From NCBI GenBank assembly GCA_902628375.1, contig CACOMS010000003.1, positions 1 to 64,000 on the forward strand: a DNA stretch of 64,000 bases. The letters are read 5' to 3'. Position 1 is the stretch's first letter. The number at the start of each line of letters is the position of its first letter. A program made the position numbers and the translations under genes. Positions 44,424-55,658 of the stretch are shown here, piece after piece. This stretch comes from an uncultured SAR86 cluster bacterium (GTDB taxonomy: Bacteria; Pseudomonadota; Gammaproteobacteria; Magnimaribacterales; Magnimaribacteraceae). The notes beneath the pieces are model-generated. The model saw only the letters and a list, made by a program, of their open reading frames with translations. It did no database searches and had not been told where the DNA came from.

Positions 44424-46091
44424 ATGACAGATAAAAAAAGAAAATACTCATCGATCATAGTAGATGGAGTAGAGCAAGCTCCTTCTAGAGCTATGTTACG
44501 AGCAGTAGGTTTTGAAGAAGAAGATTTCTCAAAACCTCAGGTAGGCATTGCCTCAACATGGAGTATGGTCACTCCATGCAATATGCACATAGATAAGTTA
44601 GCTAAAGAGTCTGCAAGAGGAGCTGATGAAGCAGGAACAAAGTCCATCATCTTTAATACGATTACTATTTCAGATGGAATTTCTATGGGAACTAAAGGAA
44701 TGCGTTACTCTCTAGTTTCAAGGGAAGTGATAGCTGATTCGATTGAAACAGTAGTAGCAGGACAGTTATTTGATGGATTAGTTGCTATAGGTGGATGCGA
44801 TAAAAATATGCCTGGATGCATGATGGCTATAGCAAGACTAAATAGACCAGCTATTTTTGTTTATGGAGGGAGTATTCAACCCGGAGAAGGAAGAACAGAT
44901 GTGGTGTCTGTATTTGAAGCTGTTGGCGCACATTCAGATGGAAAGTTATCAGACATTGAGCTTCTAGATATTGAATCCAAAGCAATACCTGGACCAGGCT
45001 CCTGTGGTGGAATGTATACAGCTAATACTATGGCTTCTGCTATAGAAGCTCTTGGTATGAGTTTACCTGGAAGTTCTGCCCAAGAAGCTATTTCTTCTGA
45101 TAAAGAAAAGGATTCATACAACGCCGGAAAATTTTTAAGTCATTTAATAGAGAAAGACATAAAACCCAGAGACATTCTCACGAAAGAAGCTTTTGAAAAT
45201 GCCATCACTGTAGTTATAGCTTTAGGTGGGTCTACTAATGCTGTTTTACATTTATTAGCAATTGCACATGAAGCAAAAGTAGACTTATGCTTAGACGATT
45301 TTACTCGTATTGGAGAGAGGGTACCTGTTTTGGCTGATGTTAGGCCAAGTGGAAATTATCTAATGTCTGAATTAATAGAGATTGGAGGAATTAGACCTTT
45401 AATGAAAATGTTATTAGAGCAAGACCTCTTGAATGGAGACTGCCTGACTGTAACTGGTAAGACTATTAGAGAAAATCTTTCAGAAGTGGATGATTACCCA
45501 AGTGGACAATCGATAGTGAAGGGTTTCAGTGAACCCATAAAAAAAGATAGTCATTTAAGAATTCTTTATGGGAATTTATCTCCAGAAGGAGCTGTTGCAA
45601 AAATTTCAGGTAAAGAAGGTACTAAATTTAAAGGTAGTGCTAGGCCATTTAATTCAGAAGAGGAAGCTATGGAAGCAATTCTTGGTGGTCATATTAAAGA
45701 AGGTGATGTTGTCATTATTAGATACGAAGGACCCCAGGGAGGACCTGGTATGAGAGAGATGTTAAGCCCTACATCTGCAATCATGGGTAGGGGTTTAGGT
45801 GAAAAAGTAGCATTTTTGACAGATGGGAGGTTCTCTGGTGGAACTCATGGATTTGTAGTCGGACATATAACTCCAGAAGCTCATTTAGGTGGTCCTTTGG
45901 CATTAGTAGAGAAGGGGGATCAGATAGAAATAGATGCAGATAAAAATGAGATTAATATTTTAGTAGACGAAAAAGAATTATCAGAGAGAAAAAAGAATTG
46001 GAAGCCATTAAGCAAAGACGAAGAGAAAGGAGTTCTTTCTAAGTATGCAGATTCTGTGGCTTCAGCTTCTAAAGGTGCAGTCACAACTTAA
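44424..46091 (+). CDS. ilvD: Dihydroxy-acid dehydratase
   Basis: [74 protein letters not shown]. Confidence 0.96.
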   Translation: MTDKKRKYSSIIVDGVEQAPSRAMLRAVGFEEEDFSKPQVGIASTWSMVTPCNMHIDKLAKESARGADEAGTKSIIFNTITISDGISMGTKGMRYSLVSREVIADSIETVVAGQLFDGLVAIGGCDKNMPGCMMAIARLNRPAIFVYGGSIQPGEGRTDVVSVFEAVGAHSDGKLSDIELLDIESKAIPGPGSCGGMYTANTMASAIEALGMSLPGSSAQEAISSDKEKDSYNAGKFLSHLIEKDIKPRDILTKEAFENAITVVIALGGSTNAVLHLLAIAHEAKVDLCLDDFTRIGERVPVLADVRPSGNYLMSELIEIGGIRPLMKMLLEQDLLNGDCLTVTGKTIRENLSEVDDYPSGQSIVKGFSEPIKKDSHLRILYGNLSPEGAVAKISGKEGTKFKGSARPFNSEEEAMEAILGGHIKEGDVVIIRYEGPQGGPGMREMLSPTSAIMGRGLGEKVAFLTDGRFSGGTHGFVVGHITPEAHLGGPLALVEKGDQIEIDADKNEINILVDEKELSERKKNWKPLSKDEEKGVLSKYADSVASASKGAVTT

Positions 46092-46105
46092 ACAAATAAA
46101 AAGAC

Positions 46106-46133
46106 TTGAAAAAAACGAAACTGCCTACATAAT
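46106..46133 (+). promoter_or_regulatory. Putative sigma70-type promoter upstream of trxA
   Basis: TTGAAA (46106-46111), 16-bp spacer, CATAAT (46128-46133). Confidence 0.45.
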
Positions 46134-46179
46134 AAATCCATCACATGTTAATTAAACCCCGTTACTTTAAGGAGAAAAT

Positions 46180-46500
46180 ATGACCGTAGTTACTTTGACG
46201 GATGATAACTTTGATGATGAAGTCAGTTCATCAGATAAACCAGTTCTAGTTGATTATTGGGCAACTTGGTGTGGCCCATGCAAAATGGTAGGACCTATCG
46301 TGGAAGAGATAGCTGTTGAGTACTCAGATCAAATTAAAGTAGGAAAATTAGATGTAGATATTAATCAAGCTTCTGCAGCTAAACAAAATGTAATGAGTAT
46401 TCCAACTCTTTTAATTTTTAAGGAAGGAGAAGTAGTAGCTTCTCAAGTTGGAGCCTTAAGTAAAGTTCAGCTAGCAGAATTTATAGAATCTAATATTTAA
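46180..46500 (+). CDS. trxA: Thioredoxin
   Basis: VLVDYWATWCGPCKMVGPI, SIPTLLIFKEGEVV; AAGGAG upstream. Confidence 0.96.
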   Translation: MTVVTLTDDNFDDEVSSSDKPVLVDYWATWCGPCKMVGPIVEEIAVEYSDQIKVGKLDVDINQASAAKQNVMSIPTLLIFKEGEVVASQVGALSKVQLAEFIESNI

Positions 46501-46589
46501 TTGAAATAGCTAGACGCCATTCAATTTGAATGATAGATTGAAGGTGCTCAAGGTTTTTTTTGAGCAAAATCCCAGTTTTATACTAAGAA

Positions 46590-47849
46590 ATGAAGATTTC
46601 AGATTTAAAAGAATTACCAGTCCACGAGCTTATAACTTTAGCGGAAGAGTCTGGCGTAGAGAACGCTTCTAGAATGAAGCGCCAAGACGTCACTTTTGCC
46701 TTACTCAAAAATAAGGCAGAAGAAGGTGAGGATATTCAAGGTGAGGGTGTATTAGAAATTCTACAGGATGGATTTGGCTTCTTAAGATCTCCTGATTCTT
46801 CCTATCTAGCAGGGCCTGATGATATTTATTTATCTCCTAGTCAGATTAGAAGATTTGGATTGAGAACAGGAGATACCATTTCAGGCTTGATTAGACCCCC
46901 TAAATCAGGAGAAAGATATTTTGCAATTGTAAAAATCGAAGAGATAAACTTTGGTCCTCCAGAAAAGGATAAAAATAAAGTTTCCTTTGAGAACTTAACA
47001 CCACTTTTTCCAGATCAGAGAATGGTTTTTGAGTCGGGATCAGGAAGTACAGAAGATTTATCTGCAAGAGTAATTGATCTCACAGCACCTACAGGAAAAG
47101 GACAAAGATCATTAATTGTTTCCCCTCCAAAGGCAGGAAAAACTCTTCTTCTACAAAGCATTGCCCACTCAATTGCCAAGAATAATCCTGAGTGCAAAAT
47201 CATGGTTCTTTTAGTGGATGAAAGACCTGAAGAAGTTACAGAAATGGTTAGATCTGTAAAAGGTGAAGTTATAGCAAGTACTTTTGATGAACCCCCTTCA
47301 AGACACGTCCAAGTAGCGGAGATGGTAATTAATAAAGCGAGAAGATTAGTTGAACATAAAGAGGATGTTGTCATTTTACTTGATTCCATAACTAGGCTTG
47401 CAAGAGCCTATAACTCAACGCAAGCAGCCTCAGGAAAGATATTGACTGGTGGAGTTGACGCTAATGCCTTAGAAAAACCAAAAAGATTCTTCGGAGCAGC
47501 TAGAAATATTGAAGGAGGAGGCAGCCTAACCATCATTGCTACTGCATTAATTGATACTGGCTCAAGGATGGACGAAGTAATTTTTGAAGAATTTAAAGGA
47601 ACAGGAAATTCTGAGATTAATTTAGATAGAAAGATCGCAGAGAAAAGAGTTTTTCCTGCTATTAATATCAGAAGAACCGGCACTAGGAGAGAAGACCTTC
47701 TGACTACAGATGCAGAATTAAGGCATATAACTATTCTAAGAAAACTCCTCAATGAAATGGAAGATACTCAAGCATTAGAGTGGGTATTGGATAAGCTCAA
47801 AGATTACAAGACCAATGCTGAGTTCTTTGAGTCAATGAAAAGGAAGTAA
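46590..47849 (+). CDS. rho: Transcription termination factor Rho
   Basis: [81 protein letters not shown]. Confidence 0.97.
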   Translation: MKISDLKELPVHELITLAEESGVENASRMKRQDVTFALLKNKAEEGEDIQGEGVLEILQDGFGFLRSPDSSYLAGPDDIYLSPSQIRRFGLRTGDTISGLIRPPKSGERYFAIVKIEEINFGPPEKDKNKVSFENLTPLFPDQRMVFESGSGSTEDLSARVIDLTAPTGKGQRSLIVSPPKAGKTLLLQSIAHSIAKNNPECKIMVLLVDERPEEVTEMVRSVKGEVIASTFDEPPSRHVQVAEMVINKARRLVEHKEDVVILLDSITRLARAYNSTQAASGKILTGGVDANALEKPKRFFGAARNIEGGGSLTIIATALIDTGSRMDEVIFEEFKGTGNSEINLDRKIAEKRVFPAINIRRTGTRREDLLTTDAELRHITILRKLLNEMEDTQALEWVLDKLKDYKTNAEFFESMKRK

Positions 47850-48113
47850 TCAGTCTTTTTTTAATTTAGCCATCTCTTTAGGCTTTTTTATCTGTCTATT
47901 TTTAAAGAACTTTATAATATTTTCTAAAAATCCAATTCCTATTAATAAAAAAAGAGTAGACATCAGCATAAGACTTAAAAGGATTTGACCCGTAAGGAGA
48001 ACTTCTCGCCCCAAAACAGTTACTAGGTAAGGTTCATACAAAAGATTCTCACTGTTAAAGATCAGTGCTATGAAAACGGAGAAGATTATTGCTAAAAGAT
48101 AAACTCTAGTCAT
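47850..48113 (-). CDS. Hypothetical small membrane protein, 87 aa
   Basis: Two hydrophobic segments; overlaps the end of rsmD on the same strand. Confidence 0.6.
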   Translation of the reverse strand: MTRVYLLAIIFSVFIALIFNSENLLYEPYLVTVLGREVLLTGQILLSLMLMSTLFLLIGIGFLENIIKFFKNRQIKKPKEMAKLKKD

Positions 48114-48658
48114 TTTTTAATGATAAGAGAATATCTCTTTTCACCCTCAATTTTATGTTTAATCTCTTTCCAATGATCAGATAGTTCATCATTCTTTTTT
48201 TCGCGTTCAACATAAATAAGTGTATCAGCCTTAATCAGGGCTTGGGATTCTAATTTTTTTAATGCAAGATTAATTAAGTTTTTTCTAAACGGAGGATCTA
48301 GGAACACAATATCATAAGGACCATGAGGAATCTCTTTCTCTTCATCAAGTGAATCTATATTGAGAAGTTTAGACTTTTCTAAGCAGTCTAAATTAGAAAT
48401 ATTTTTTTTAAGATCAAAAAAATTTTTACTATTTTTTTCACAAAAAACTACTAATTCTGCTCCTCTAGAAATTGCTTCAATACCTAAAGAGCCGGTTCCT
48501 GCAAACATATCAAGGCATATTGACCCTTCTATATCCACCATTAACCAATTAAACAGAGTCTCCTTGGATCTGTTTGTAGATGGCCTTAAAGATGAATTTG
48601 GTTTGAAACTAATTCTTCTCCCTTTGTACTTACCGGCTATAATTCTTAATTGAGACAT
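48110..48658 (-). CDS. rsmD: 16S rRNA (guanine966-N2)-methyltransferase
   Basis: RIIAGKYKGRRISF, LRPSTNRSKETLFNWL, CLDMFAGTGSLGIEAISRGA, DIVFLDPPF. Confidence 0.94.
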   Translation of the reverse strand: MSQLRIIAGKYKGRRISFKPNSSLRPSTNRSKETLFNWLMVDIEGSICLDMFAGTGSLGIEAISRGAELVVFCEKNSKNFFDLKKNISNLDCLEKSKLLNIDSLDEEKEIPHGPYDIVFLDPPFRKNLINLALKKLESQALIKADTLIYVEREKKNDELSDHWKEIKHKIEGEKRYSLIIKK

Positions 48659-48686
48659 TTACTAACAGTATATAAATAAATTTTAT

Positions 48687-49160
48687 ATGGAACAGAATAT
48701 AAATACAGATTTTCTAGAAGCAATGAGGAAAATGACTTCTACTGTTACTGTCATTGCTTCTAGAGAAGGCGATACACAATATGCAATGACAGCAACTTCT
48801 GTAGTGTCATTAACTTTAGAGCCTCCATCTATGCTGATATGCATAAACAAGAATGCTTCAATTCATTCCATATTGAGTGAAAAGGCAAAGCTTTCTATTA
48901 ATATCTTAAGTACTGATCAAAAAGAATTTTCAGAGCTTTGTAGCAATAAATCTAGAGAAAATGACAGATTTAAAGGAGATGATTGGAGTTATCAAGATGA
49001 TATTCCTTATGCGACTAATTCGGTATCCTCCTTATTTTGTGAGTGTAAACAAGTTATAGATTATGAGACTCACTCTATTTTTATGTGCAAAATTATATCT
49101 CTAATTAATAATGACTCTAGAGACTGTCTGCTTTACCATAACGCTTCATACAACGTTTAA
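48687..49160 (+). CDS. Flavin reductase-like domain protein
   Basis: MRKMTSTVTVIASREGDTQYAMTATSVVSLTLEPPSMLICINKNASIHSIL. Confidence 0.88.
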   Translation: MEQNINTDFLEAMRKMTSTVTVIASREGDTQYAMTATSVVSLTLEPPSMLICINKNASIHSILSEKAKLSINILSTDQKEFSELCSNKSRENDRFKGDDWSYQDDIPYATNSVSSLFCECKQVIDYETHSIFMCKIISLINNDSRDCLLYHNASYNV

Positions 49161-49180
49161 TCTAAAGGGGAAAAATAGAT

Positions 49181-51472
49181 ATGCTAGCAAGGAGGCAAAG
49201 ATTACTTATATCTTTAGTTGCTTTCTGTCCCTGGCTATTTTCTGAAATAGTCGTAGATGGCCTTTTAGATGAAGAAGAATGGGCAACCGCTAGAGTAGTT
49301 AATCAGTTTTATGAAGTTTATCCTTACTCTTTAGACACTGGCCATGAAGACACAAAAATTCTTATCAAGGAAGACGAAAAGGGTATTTACTTTGGGTTTA
49401 TAAATACTCAACCAAAAGACACCATAAGACTCAACCAACACCAAAGAGATCAAGGAGTAAGGCCGCCTATTGGAGATCAAAATGGAGTGACTATAGATTT
49501 CGATAATGACGGAAGGACAGGTTATCGGTTTATTGTAAACGCGGGAGGTTCGATAATTGATGGCGTCGTAATTAATGAAAATGAGATGAATGACGACTGG
49601 GATGGAGATTGGAAACAGGCGACCACTGTGCAAGATGATGGCTGGACTTCAGAAATATTAATTCCTTGGTCTATTGCTCCGATGAAATCGGTAAGTACCG
49701 AGGAGAGAGAAATAGGCATATGTTTTTATAGACTAATTATCTCTGAATTTAGAGTATTTGCTACTTGCAGAGGAAGTCCTTACCAAGAGAAGTTCTTATC
49801 TATTTTTCCAAAGATAAAAGTAAAAAAATACGAGTCATCTCAACTTGATATTTTCCCTTACCTTACTTTCTCAGACGATTCAGCAATGGAAGAAACTAAC
49901 ACAAAAGGAGGAGCCGAAATATTTTGGAAAATTGATTCTTCCAGACAGCTAAATGCAACAATTAACCCTGACTTTGGTCAGGTAGAAAGCGATGAATTAG
50001 TAGTAAACTTTTCTGCTTACGAAACTTATTATTCAGACAAGAGACCTTTTTTTGCAGAAAATCAATCTTTATTTAATGTCCAGGGTTATGAGACTTTTTA
50101 TGTTATTAATACTAGAAGAATAGGTGCAGCTCCTGATTACGACTGTTCAAATCAATCTGGTTTAAATGAGAACTTATGTAATCAAAATCAAATTGGTACA
50201 TCTGATATAGATTTTGCCCTTAGATATATTCAACAAACAGAAAACTTAGATATAGGGTTCTTGGGAGCAAGTGAAGCGGATGAGAACTTTAGTCAAGGAA
50301 GAGACTTTTATGCTCTAAGGCTAAGAAGAAATTCCGAAAACCTCACATTTGGTTATTTAGGAACCTATGTTGATAGACCAGTTTTAGATAGGGATGCTAC
50401 TGTTCATGCTAGTGATTTTGAGTATAGGCCTAACCAAAACATAAGAGTTAATGGTGCTCTACTTAATTCAAAGATTAATGATGAGAATGGATATGGATTT
50501 AGAGTCGGATATCTGAGAACTCCAAGTAAGAGTTTTTCTACAGGTGCAGGTATTTATTATTTTGATGACACAATCGATCTTAGTGATATGGGTTATCTTT
50601 ATAGAAATGACTTCTTAATGCTAGCCGGTAGAACCCAGTTTAAAAATACTGACTTACCTTCAGATTCTTTAAGTAGAGAAAGAAATTACGTCCTAAATTA
50701 TGTGTTCATGACTGACACTGATGGGAATAAAGAACCAACCGATTTTTCAGTGACTCTAGAAAATGGGTTTAAAAATTTTACTGACTTACAGCTAAAAGTA
50801 TTTTTTAGATCCTCTGGTAGGGATAATCTGATAACACGAAAATATGAAGCTTCTCCTTATATAAATATGCCAAAAGGTTATGGTTATGAGATTCAGTACA
50901 TGAATATGTCCGGGAAGAAATATAAATTCATGATGAATCTCATGAGAAGAAAAGGTGAGGAGTATGCCTCAGCGCTTGGGTGGAATAAGGCTTATGATTT
51001 TATGGTTGAATATACTCCAACTGATTCAATCTCTTATTCCATTTTTTATCAAGATTTAAGAGAGAAAGATTGGCTCAATTGGTTAGAAAATAATCTGCTA
51101 GGAACTTATGAAAAAAGACAACGGTTGACTGTAGGTGGGATAAATTGGTTCAAGGGAGACAAGCATGAATTAAGACTTAAAGCCCAAATGGTTGCATTTA
51201 CGGCTAGATCTCCACAAGCTTACTTAGCTAATAATATTGGAGATTTGATCCAGGCTGATATTGCACTTCCACCAATAACTTTGAGTGATTTAGCTTTTCA
51301 AATTAGATATAGGTATGAAATAAAGCCTCTTTCCTATTTTTATTTGGTCTACACGAAAGGTGGACGTGTAGTTCAGTACGATGAAGAAGATAACTTAGGT
51401 GAGATATATCAAAGGCCTTGGGATGATCCCGAAACAGATACGGTAACCGTTAAGTTAAGATATAGGTTCTAA
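49181..51472 (+). CDS. DUF5916/CBM9-like N-terminal domain with predicted outer-membrane beta-barrel (paralog 1)
   Basis: IVVDGLLDEEEWATARVVNQFYEVYP, NPDFGQVESDELVVNFSAYETYYSDKRPFFAENQSLF, C-terminal VTVKLRYRF. Confidence 0.75.
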   Translation: MLARRQRLLISLVAFCPWLFSEIVVDGLLDEEEWATARVVNQFYEVYPYSLDTGHEDTKILIKEDEKGIYFGFINTQPKDTIRLNQHQRDQGVRPPIGDQNGVTIDFDNDGRTGYRFIVNAGGSIIDGVVINENEMNDDWDGDWKQATTVQDDGWTSEILIPWSIAPMKSVSTEEREIGICFYRLIISEFRVFATCRGSPYQEKFLSIFPKIKVKKYESSQLDIFPYLTFSDDSAMEETNTKGGAEIFWKIDSSRQLNATINPDFGQVESDELVVNFSAYETYYSDKRPFFAENQSLFNVQGYETFYVINTRRIGAAPDYDCSNQSGLNENLCNQNQIGTSDIDFALRYIQQTENLDIGFLGASEADENFSQGRDFYALRLRRNSENLTFGYLGTYVDRPVLDRDATVHASDFEYRPNQNIRVNGALLNSKINDENGYGFRVGYLRTPSKSFSTGAGIYYFDDTIDLSDMGYLYRNDFLMLAGRTQFKNTDLPSDSLSRERNYVLNYVFMTDTDGNKEPTDFSVTLENGFKNFTDLQLKVFFRSSGRDNLITRKYEASPYINMPKGYGYEIQYMNMSGKKYKFMMNLMRRKGEEYASALGWNKAYDFMVEYTPTDSISYSIFYQDLREKDWLNWLENNLLGTYEKRQRLTVGGINWFKGDKHELRLKAQMVAFTARSPQAYLANNIGDLIQADIALPPITLSDLAFQIRYRYEIKPLSYFYLVYTKGGRVVQYDEEDNLGEIYQRPWDDPETDTVTVKLRYRF

Positions 51473-53769
51473 TGAAGAAAGCTATCTCCTCAATAAAACT
51501 TACTTCTTTATTTTTCTCACTTATTCTTTCTGAGTTCATCTATTCTGAAATTGAGGTAGATGGAAAAGTAATAGAAGAAGAATGGAGTTCCGCGATTGCA
51601 GTAGAAGATTTTTTTGAGATTTTTCCTTTTACCCTTAATGACCCAGCTTATAAAACTAGGTTATTAATACTTGAGAAAGAAGATGGTTTGTATTTTGGAT
51701 TTATTAACTCTCAACCTAAAGAGACTTTAAGAAGTCAGCTACATCAAAGAGATGACAGAGATCCAAAAGCTGACAGGGTAGGGGTTTCTATAGATTTTGA
51801 TGGGGATTCTCTTCAGGCTTATGATTTCACAGTTTCTCTAGGAGGTTCGCTTTGGGATGCTGTTTATACCAATTCAGATCAAGGAGATTCAGACTGGGAC
51901 GCTGATTGGCAAGCTGCTACCTCGGAAGGAGAGAATGGCTGGTACGCAGAAATATTTATTCCTTGGTCTGTAACGCCCATGAAGAAACAGATTGGCGAAG
52001 TCCGAAAAGTTAGGTTGGCCGCCTGGAGACAGGCCTATGAGATATCTAGGGCCTTTTCAACGGCTAGATCTAATCCTTATCGATCTCAATTCTTGTCTTA
52101 TTTTAAGGAGTATGAATTTAAGAAGGTTGATGCAGGAAGAATTGATTTTTTTCCCTATTTAACTGCTTCAAATGAACGAACTTCAAACTCAACTAACTTT
52201 AATGGGGGAGCTGAGATATTTTGGAAAATTGATTCAAATAGTCAATTTAACATTACTTTTGATCCAGATTTCGGACAAGTTGAAAGCGATGATGTGGTGA
52301 TTAATTTTTCTGCAACAGAAACTTTTTATCAAGATAAGAGGCCTTTTTTCTCTGAAAATCAATCTCTATTTAGAATAGACGGTTATCGCTTCTTTCATGT
52401 AATAAATACTCGAAGAATAGGTGCTTCTCCAGATTACAATTGTTCTCAATACGAATCTCAGATTGAAGAGATATGTAATTCTTCTAAAGAAGATTACTCA
52501 GATATTGATGCAGCATTCAGATACACAAGTTTAGGTCAAAATTACGATGTAGGATTTTTAGGAGCATTTGAATCAAATTCCCCCTTCAGTAGCGGTAGAG
52601 ATTTTGCTGCAGCTCGAGTAAGAACAAGTTTTAATAATCTTACCTACGGCTATTTGGGCACCTATACACAGAATTCAGTTCTTGATAGAAACGCGAATGT
52701 AAATGCCTTCGATTTTGACTATCGACCTTCCAAAATGACATCTCTATATGCAGTCCTTCTAAACTCAAACGTTAACGGTCAGTCAGGCTATGGAGGAAGA
52801 ATAATGTTTTCTCATATGTTCAATCCCCAGCTAATGACAGGGTTGGGACTTCTATATATGGGTGAGAATATTGATATGAATGACATGGGATATCAGTCCA
52901 GAAATAATCGTATATCGTTTGGCGGAAGAACCTCATATGAGCAAACGGATTTTTCTGAGGAAGATTTAACTCTTAAAAGAAACTATCGAGTATCTTACAT
53001 GTGGAAGACAAGTAATCGAGGTGATAGAGAACCAGCAGGTTTAGAATTTAAGTTTGAAAATGATTTTAAAAATAATTCTTCAGTTGAATTTGAAATGGAT
53101 TACTCAACAAAAGGAAAAGACGTAACTATCACAAGAGAAAGCCCATTGGCGTTGTATGTAAATAGACCAGAAGGAAAAGGAGTTTCCTTTAAATACAGTA
53201 GCCCAAGAAATAATGAATTTACTTATACGCTTTATGGCAGAAGAGGCAATGGAAGTGAGTATGGAGGCAATAGAGGCTGGACATCTAAATATTATGTAGG
53301 TTTAGGATATCAACCTTCAAGTAATCTCAGTTATTACGTAGGATTCTCGGACGAGAAAGAGAATAACTGGCTAAATTGGACTAAAGATAATTTATTGGCT
53401 ACCTATGATCGAGAACAAAGAAACTTAAATGCAACTATCAAATGGTTTAAAGGCAATAAACATGAATTGCGTGTAAGAGCTCAGTTGGTAAGTTTTACGG
53501 CTAGAAATGGAATACCCTATATAGCAGACTCTAGTGGCGACTTATCTCTTTCAAATTACGACGTAAATTCTTTTACGTTGGGAAATTTAGCTTTTCAGGT
53601 CCGTTATAAATATGAAATTTTACCTTTATCTTATCTGTATTTAGTTTATACAAAAGGTGGCAGTGTTTTCGAGTTAGATGAAGAAGATAGTTTTGAAGAA
53701 ATAGTGAAAAGACCTTGGTTAGAACCTGATAGAGACAATTTTACTATTAAAGTTAGGTATAGATTTTAG
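51472..53769 (+). CDS. DUF5916/CBM9-like N-terminal domain with predicted outer-membrane beta-barrel (paralog 2)
   Basis: IEVDGKVIEEEWSSAIAVEDFFEIFP, DPDFGQVESDDVVINFSATETFYQDKRPFFSENQSLF, C-terminal FTIKVRYRF; 1-nt TAATG overlap with paralog 1. Confidence 0.75.
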   Translation: MKKAISSIKLTSLFFSLILSEFIYSEIEVDGKVIEEEWSSAIAVEDFFEIFPFTLNDPAYKTRLLILEKEDGLYFGFINSQPKETLRSQLHQRDDRDPKADRVGVSIDFDGDSLQAYDFTVSLGGSLWDAVYTNSDQGDSDWDADWQAATSEGENGWYAEIFIPWSVTPMKKQIGEVRKVRLAAWRQAYEISRAFSTARSNPYRSQFLSYFKEYEFKKVDAGRIDFFPYLTASNERTSNSTNFNGGAEIFWKIDSNSQFNITFDPDFGQVESDDVVINFSATETFYQDKRPFFSENQSLFRIDGYRFFHVINTRRIGASPDYNCSQYESQIEEICNSSKEDYSDIDAAFRYTSLGQNYDVGFLGAFESNSPFSSGRDFAAARVRTSFNNLTYGYLGTYTQNSVLDRNANVNAFDFDYRPSKMTSLYAVLLNSNVNGQSGYGGRIMFSHMFNPQLMTGLGLLYMGENIDMNDMGYQSRNNRISFGGRTSYEQTDFSEEDLTLKRNYRVSYMWKTSNRGDREPAGLEFKFENDFKNNSSVEFEMDYSTKGKDVTITRESPLALYVNRPEGKGVSFKYSSPRNNEFTYTLYGRRGNGSEYGGNRGWTSKYYVGLGYQPSSNLSYYVGFSDEKENNWLNWTKDNLLATYDREQRNLNATIKWFKGNKHELRVRAQLVSFTARNGIPYIADSSGDLSLSNYDVNSFTLGNLAFQVRYKYEILPLSYLYLVYTKGGSVFELDEEDSFEEIVKRPWLEPDRDNFTIKVRYRF

Positions 53770-54641
53770 TTTGAAATAGGAGGGGCAGGAGCTTCGTCTG
53801 TTCCTAGTAAACCTAAGGATAATCTGTTTAACCAACTTCTTTTACGTTCGTAGTCTTCCATTTCTGCAAAGTCAGGATAGTTCATTTCTAAGATTGTAAA
53901 AGTTTCTTGTTTTAGATCTTCATACCCTAGATTTTCATAACAAGTTATCAAGTTACTCAATGCATATGGAGTTTGAGGGGTATTAGGCAAGTGCTCTATG
54001 ACATATCTTGCTCTTGCAGCTGCAGCAATATAAGCCCCTCTATCTATGTAGAAGTTAGAAACATATATCTCATGTTTTGCCAGAAGGTTCCTTAAGAAGA
54101 TTAATCTTTGTTTTGCATGAGGAGCATAGACACTGTTTGGGAAACGGTCTAAGAATTCACTTAGATCTTCAAATGAACTTTGAGCCTGTGACACATCTTT
54201 CATCGAAGCGTTGTCTTCTATAAAGCGTGAAAAGAAATTTACATCATCTCTGAAACCAGCTAACCCTTTGAGATAGTAGGCATAATCTATATGAGGATGC
54301 CTTGGATGTAGGCTTATAAACCTATCAGCTGCAGAAATGGCCTGCTCAAAATTATAGTTCATGTAATAGGCATATATGAGCTCAGCTTGAGCTTGTTCTG
54401 CATATCTTCCAAATGGAAATCTTCTTTCTAAAGCCTCTAGACTAAATATTGCTGATTCATAATTACCAGCTTTTAACCTCGATTGAGCAGAGTCATAAAG
54501 CTCCTTTTCCATTAGTCTTTCATCAGGTGCTTCTTCATCATTTGATGAACAAGCAATTACAAGAAATAAAACCGCAAGAGCCTTTAAGGAATTAGTAAAT
54601 AATGGACTAATCTGACTGTAAAATTTATCCTGTGTTCTCAT
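53766..54641 (-). CDS. bamD: Outer membrane assembly lipoprotein BamD
   Basis: Lipobox IACSS; LYDSAQSRLKAGNYESAIFSLEALERRFPFGRYAEQAQAELIYAYY, HPRHPHIDYAYYLKGLA. Confidence 0.94.
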   Translation of the reverse strand: MRTQDKFYSQISPLFTNSLKALAVLFLVIACSSNDEEAPDERLMEKELYDSAQSRLKAGNYESAIFSLEALERRFPFGRYAEQAQAELIYAYYMNYNFEQAISAADRFISLHPRHPHIDYAYYLKGLAGFRDDVNFFSRFIEDNASMKDVSQAQSSFEDLSEFLDRFPNSVYAPHAKQRLIFLRNLLAKHEIYVSNFYIDRGAYIAAAARARYVIEHLPNTPQTPYALSNLITCYENLGYEDLKQETFTILEMNYPDFAEMEDYERKRSWLNRLSLGLLGTDEAPAPPISN

Positions 54642-54710
54642 TAGTTTTGAATTCTACCTATCTATAAGGTTATTTGACAGAAAAGATATCTGAACATCAA
54701 AAAAAATAAA

Positions 54711-55658
54711 ATGTCTAAAAGAGTAGTTTTAAGCAAGAAAGTAGATTTGTCTGATGCTGGCATAAGACTTGATAAGTATCTGAGTAGCAATTATCCAGAA
54801 TTTTCTAGAAATCATATCCAAGTATGGATAGAGGAAGGCAAAGTAACAGTTAATGGCCATAAGGTTAAATCAAAGTTACTTCTAAAAGGAGAGGAAGAGG
54901 TAAATATTGATGCTTTAATCGAACCGGTTATTGAAGACAAACCAGAGAATATGAGCTTGAACATAACTCATGAAGATGAAGCAATAATAATCCTAAATAA
55001 ACCACATGGATTGGTGGTACATCCAGGAGCTGGAAATCATAGTGGAACACTTATGAATGGATTGCTTCATCATAATTCTGATTTAAATCTTTTACCTAGG
55101 GCTGGAATAATTCATAGACTGGATAAGAACACTTCTGGAATTATGGTAATAGCTAAGACGGAAAAAGCTTATTTAAGTCTAAATAAGCAGATGAAAGGCA
55201 GACAAATAGAAAAACGTTATCAAGCTTTAGTTATTGGCAATGTAAAATCTGGAAAGATTATCAATCATTCTATTGGAAGACATCCTAAGTCCAGGACAAA
55301 ACAGGCCGTGATAGTAAATGGTCGAGAAGCAGTAACTAAGTACAAAGTAAATAAAAAATTTGATGGCTTTACTCTTCTTGATGTTGAAATAGAAACTGGT
55401 AGAACTCACCAGATCAGAGTCCATCTTTCTCACGAAAAGCTTCCTATAGTTGGAGACGTAACTTATGGAGCCAAGAGGAAGTTCCCTAAAGGCATAAATG
55501 AAGAGATAAGGAATCTTGTGGGAAAATTTACAAGACAAGCTTTGCATGCCAAGTCTTTGACTTTTATCCATCCTGAAAAAGAGGAAAAGGTGTTTTTTGA
55601 TACTCCCTTGGCAGGAGATATTGAAGAATTGATTAGTCAATTTAAAGTTTTAAGATGA
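54711..55658 (+). CDS. rluD: 23S rRNA pseudouridine synthase D
   Basis: S4 domain plus GLVVHPGAGNHSGTLMNGLLHH, AGIIHRLDKNTSGIMVIAKT, ETGRTHQIRVHLSH. Confidence 0.94.
   Translation: MSKRVVLSKKVDLSDAGIRLDKYLSSNYPEFSRNHIQVWIEEGKVTVNGHKVKSKLLLKGEEEVNIDALIEPVIEDKPENMSLNITHEDEAIIILNKPHGLVVHPGAGNHSGTLMNGLLHHNSDLNLLPRAGIIHRLDKNTSGIMVIAKTEKAYLSLNKQMKGRQIEKRYQALVIGNVKSGKIINHSIGRHPKSRTKQAVIVNGREAVTKYKVNKKFDGFTLLDVEIETGRTHQIRVHLSHEKLPIVGDVTYGAKRKFPKGINEEIRNLVGKFTRQALHAKSLTFIHPEKEEKVFFDTPLAGDIEELISQFKVLR

Noticed and set aside
49331-49719. Two minus-strand ORFs (49331..49633 and 49522..49719) within paralog 1
   Set aside because: Antisense to a long ORF with a conserved paralog; no independent support.
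55227-55640. Minus-strand 137-aa ORF inside rluD
   Set aside because: Antisense to well-conserved rluD motifs; composition resembles a reverse-frame artefact.
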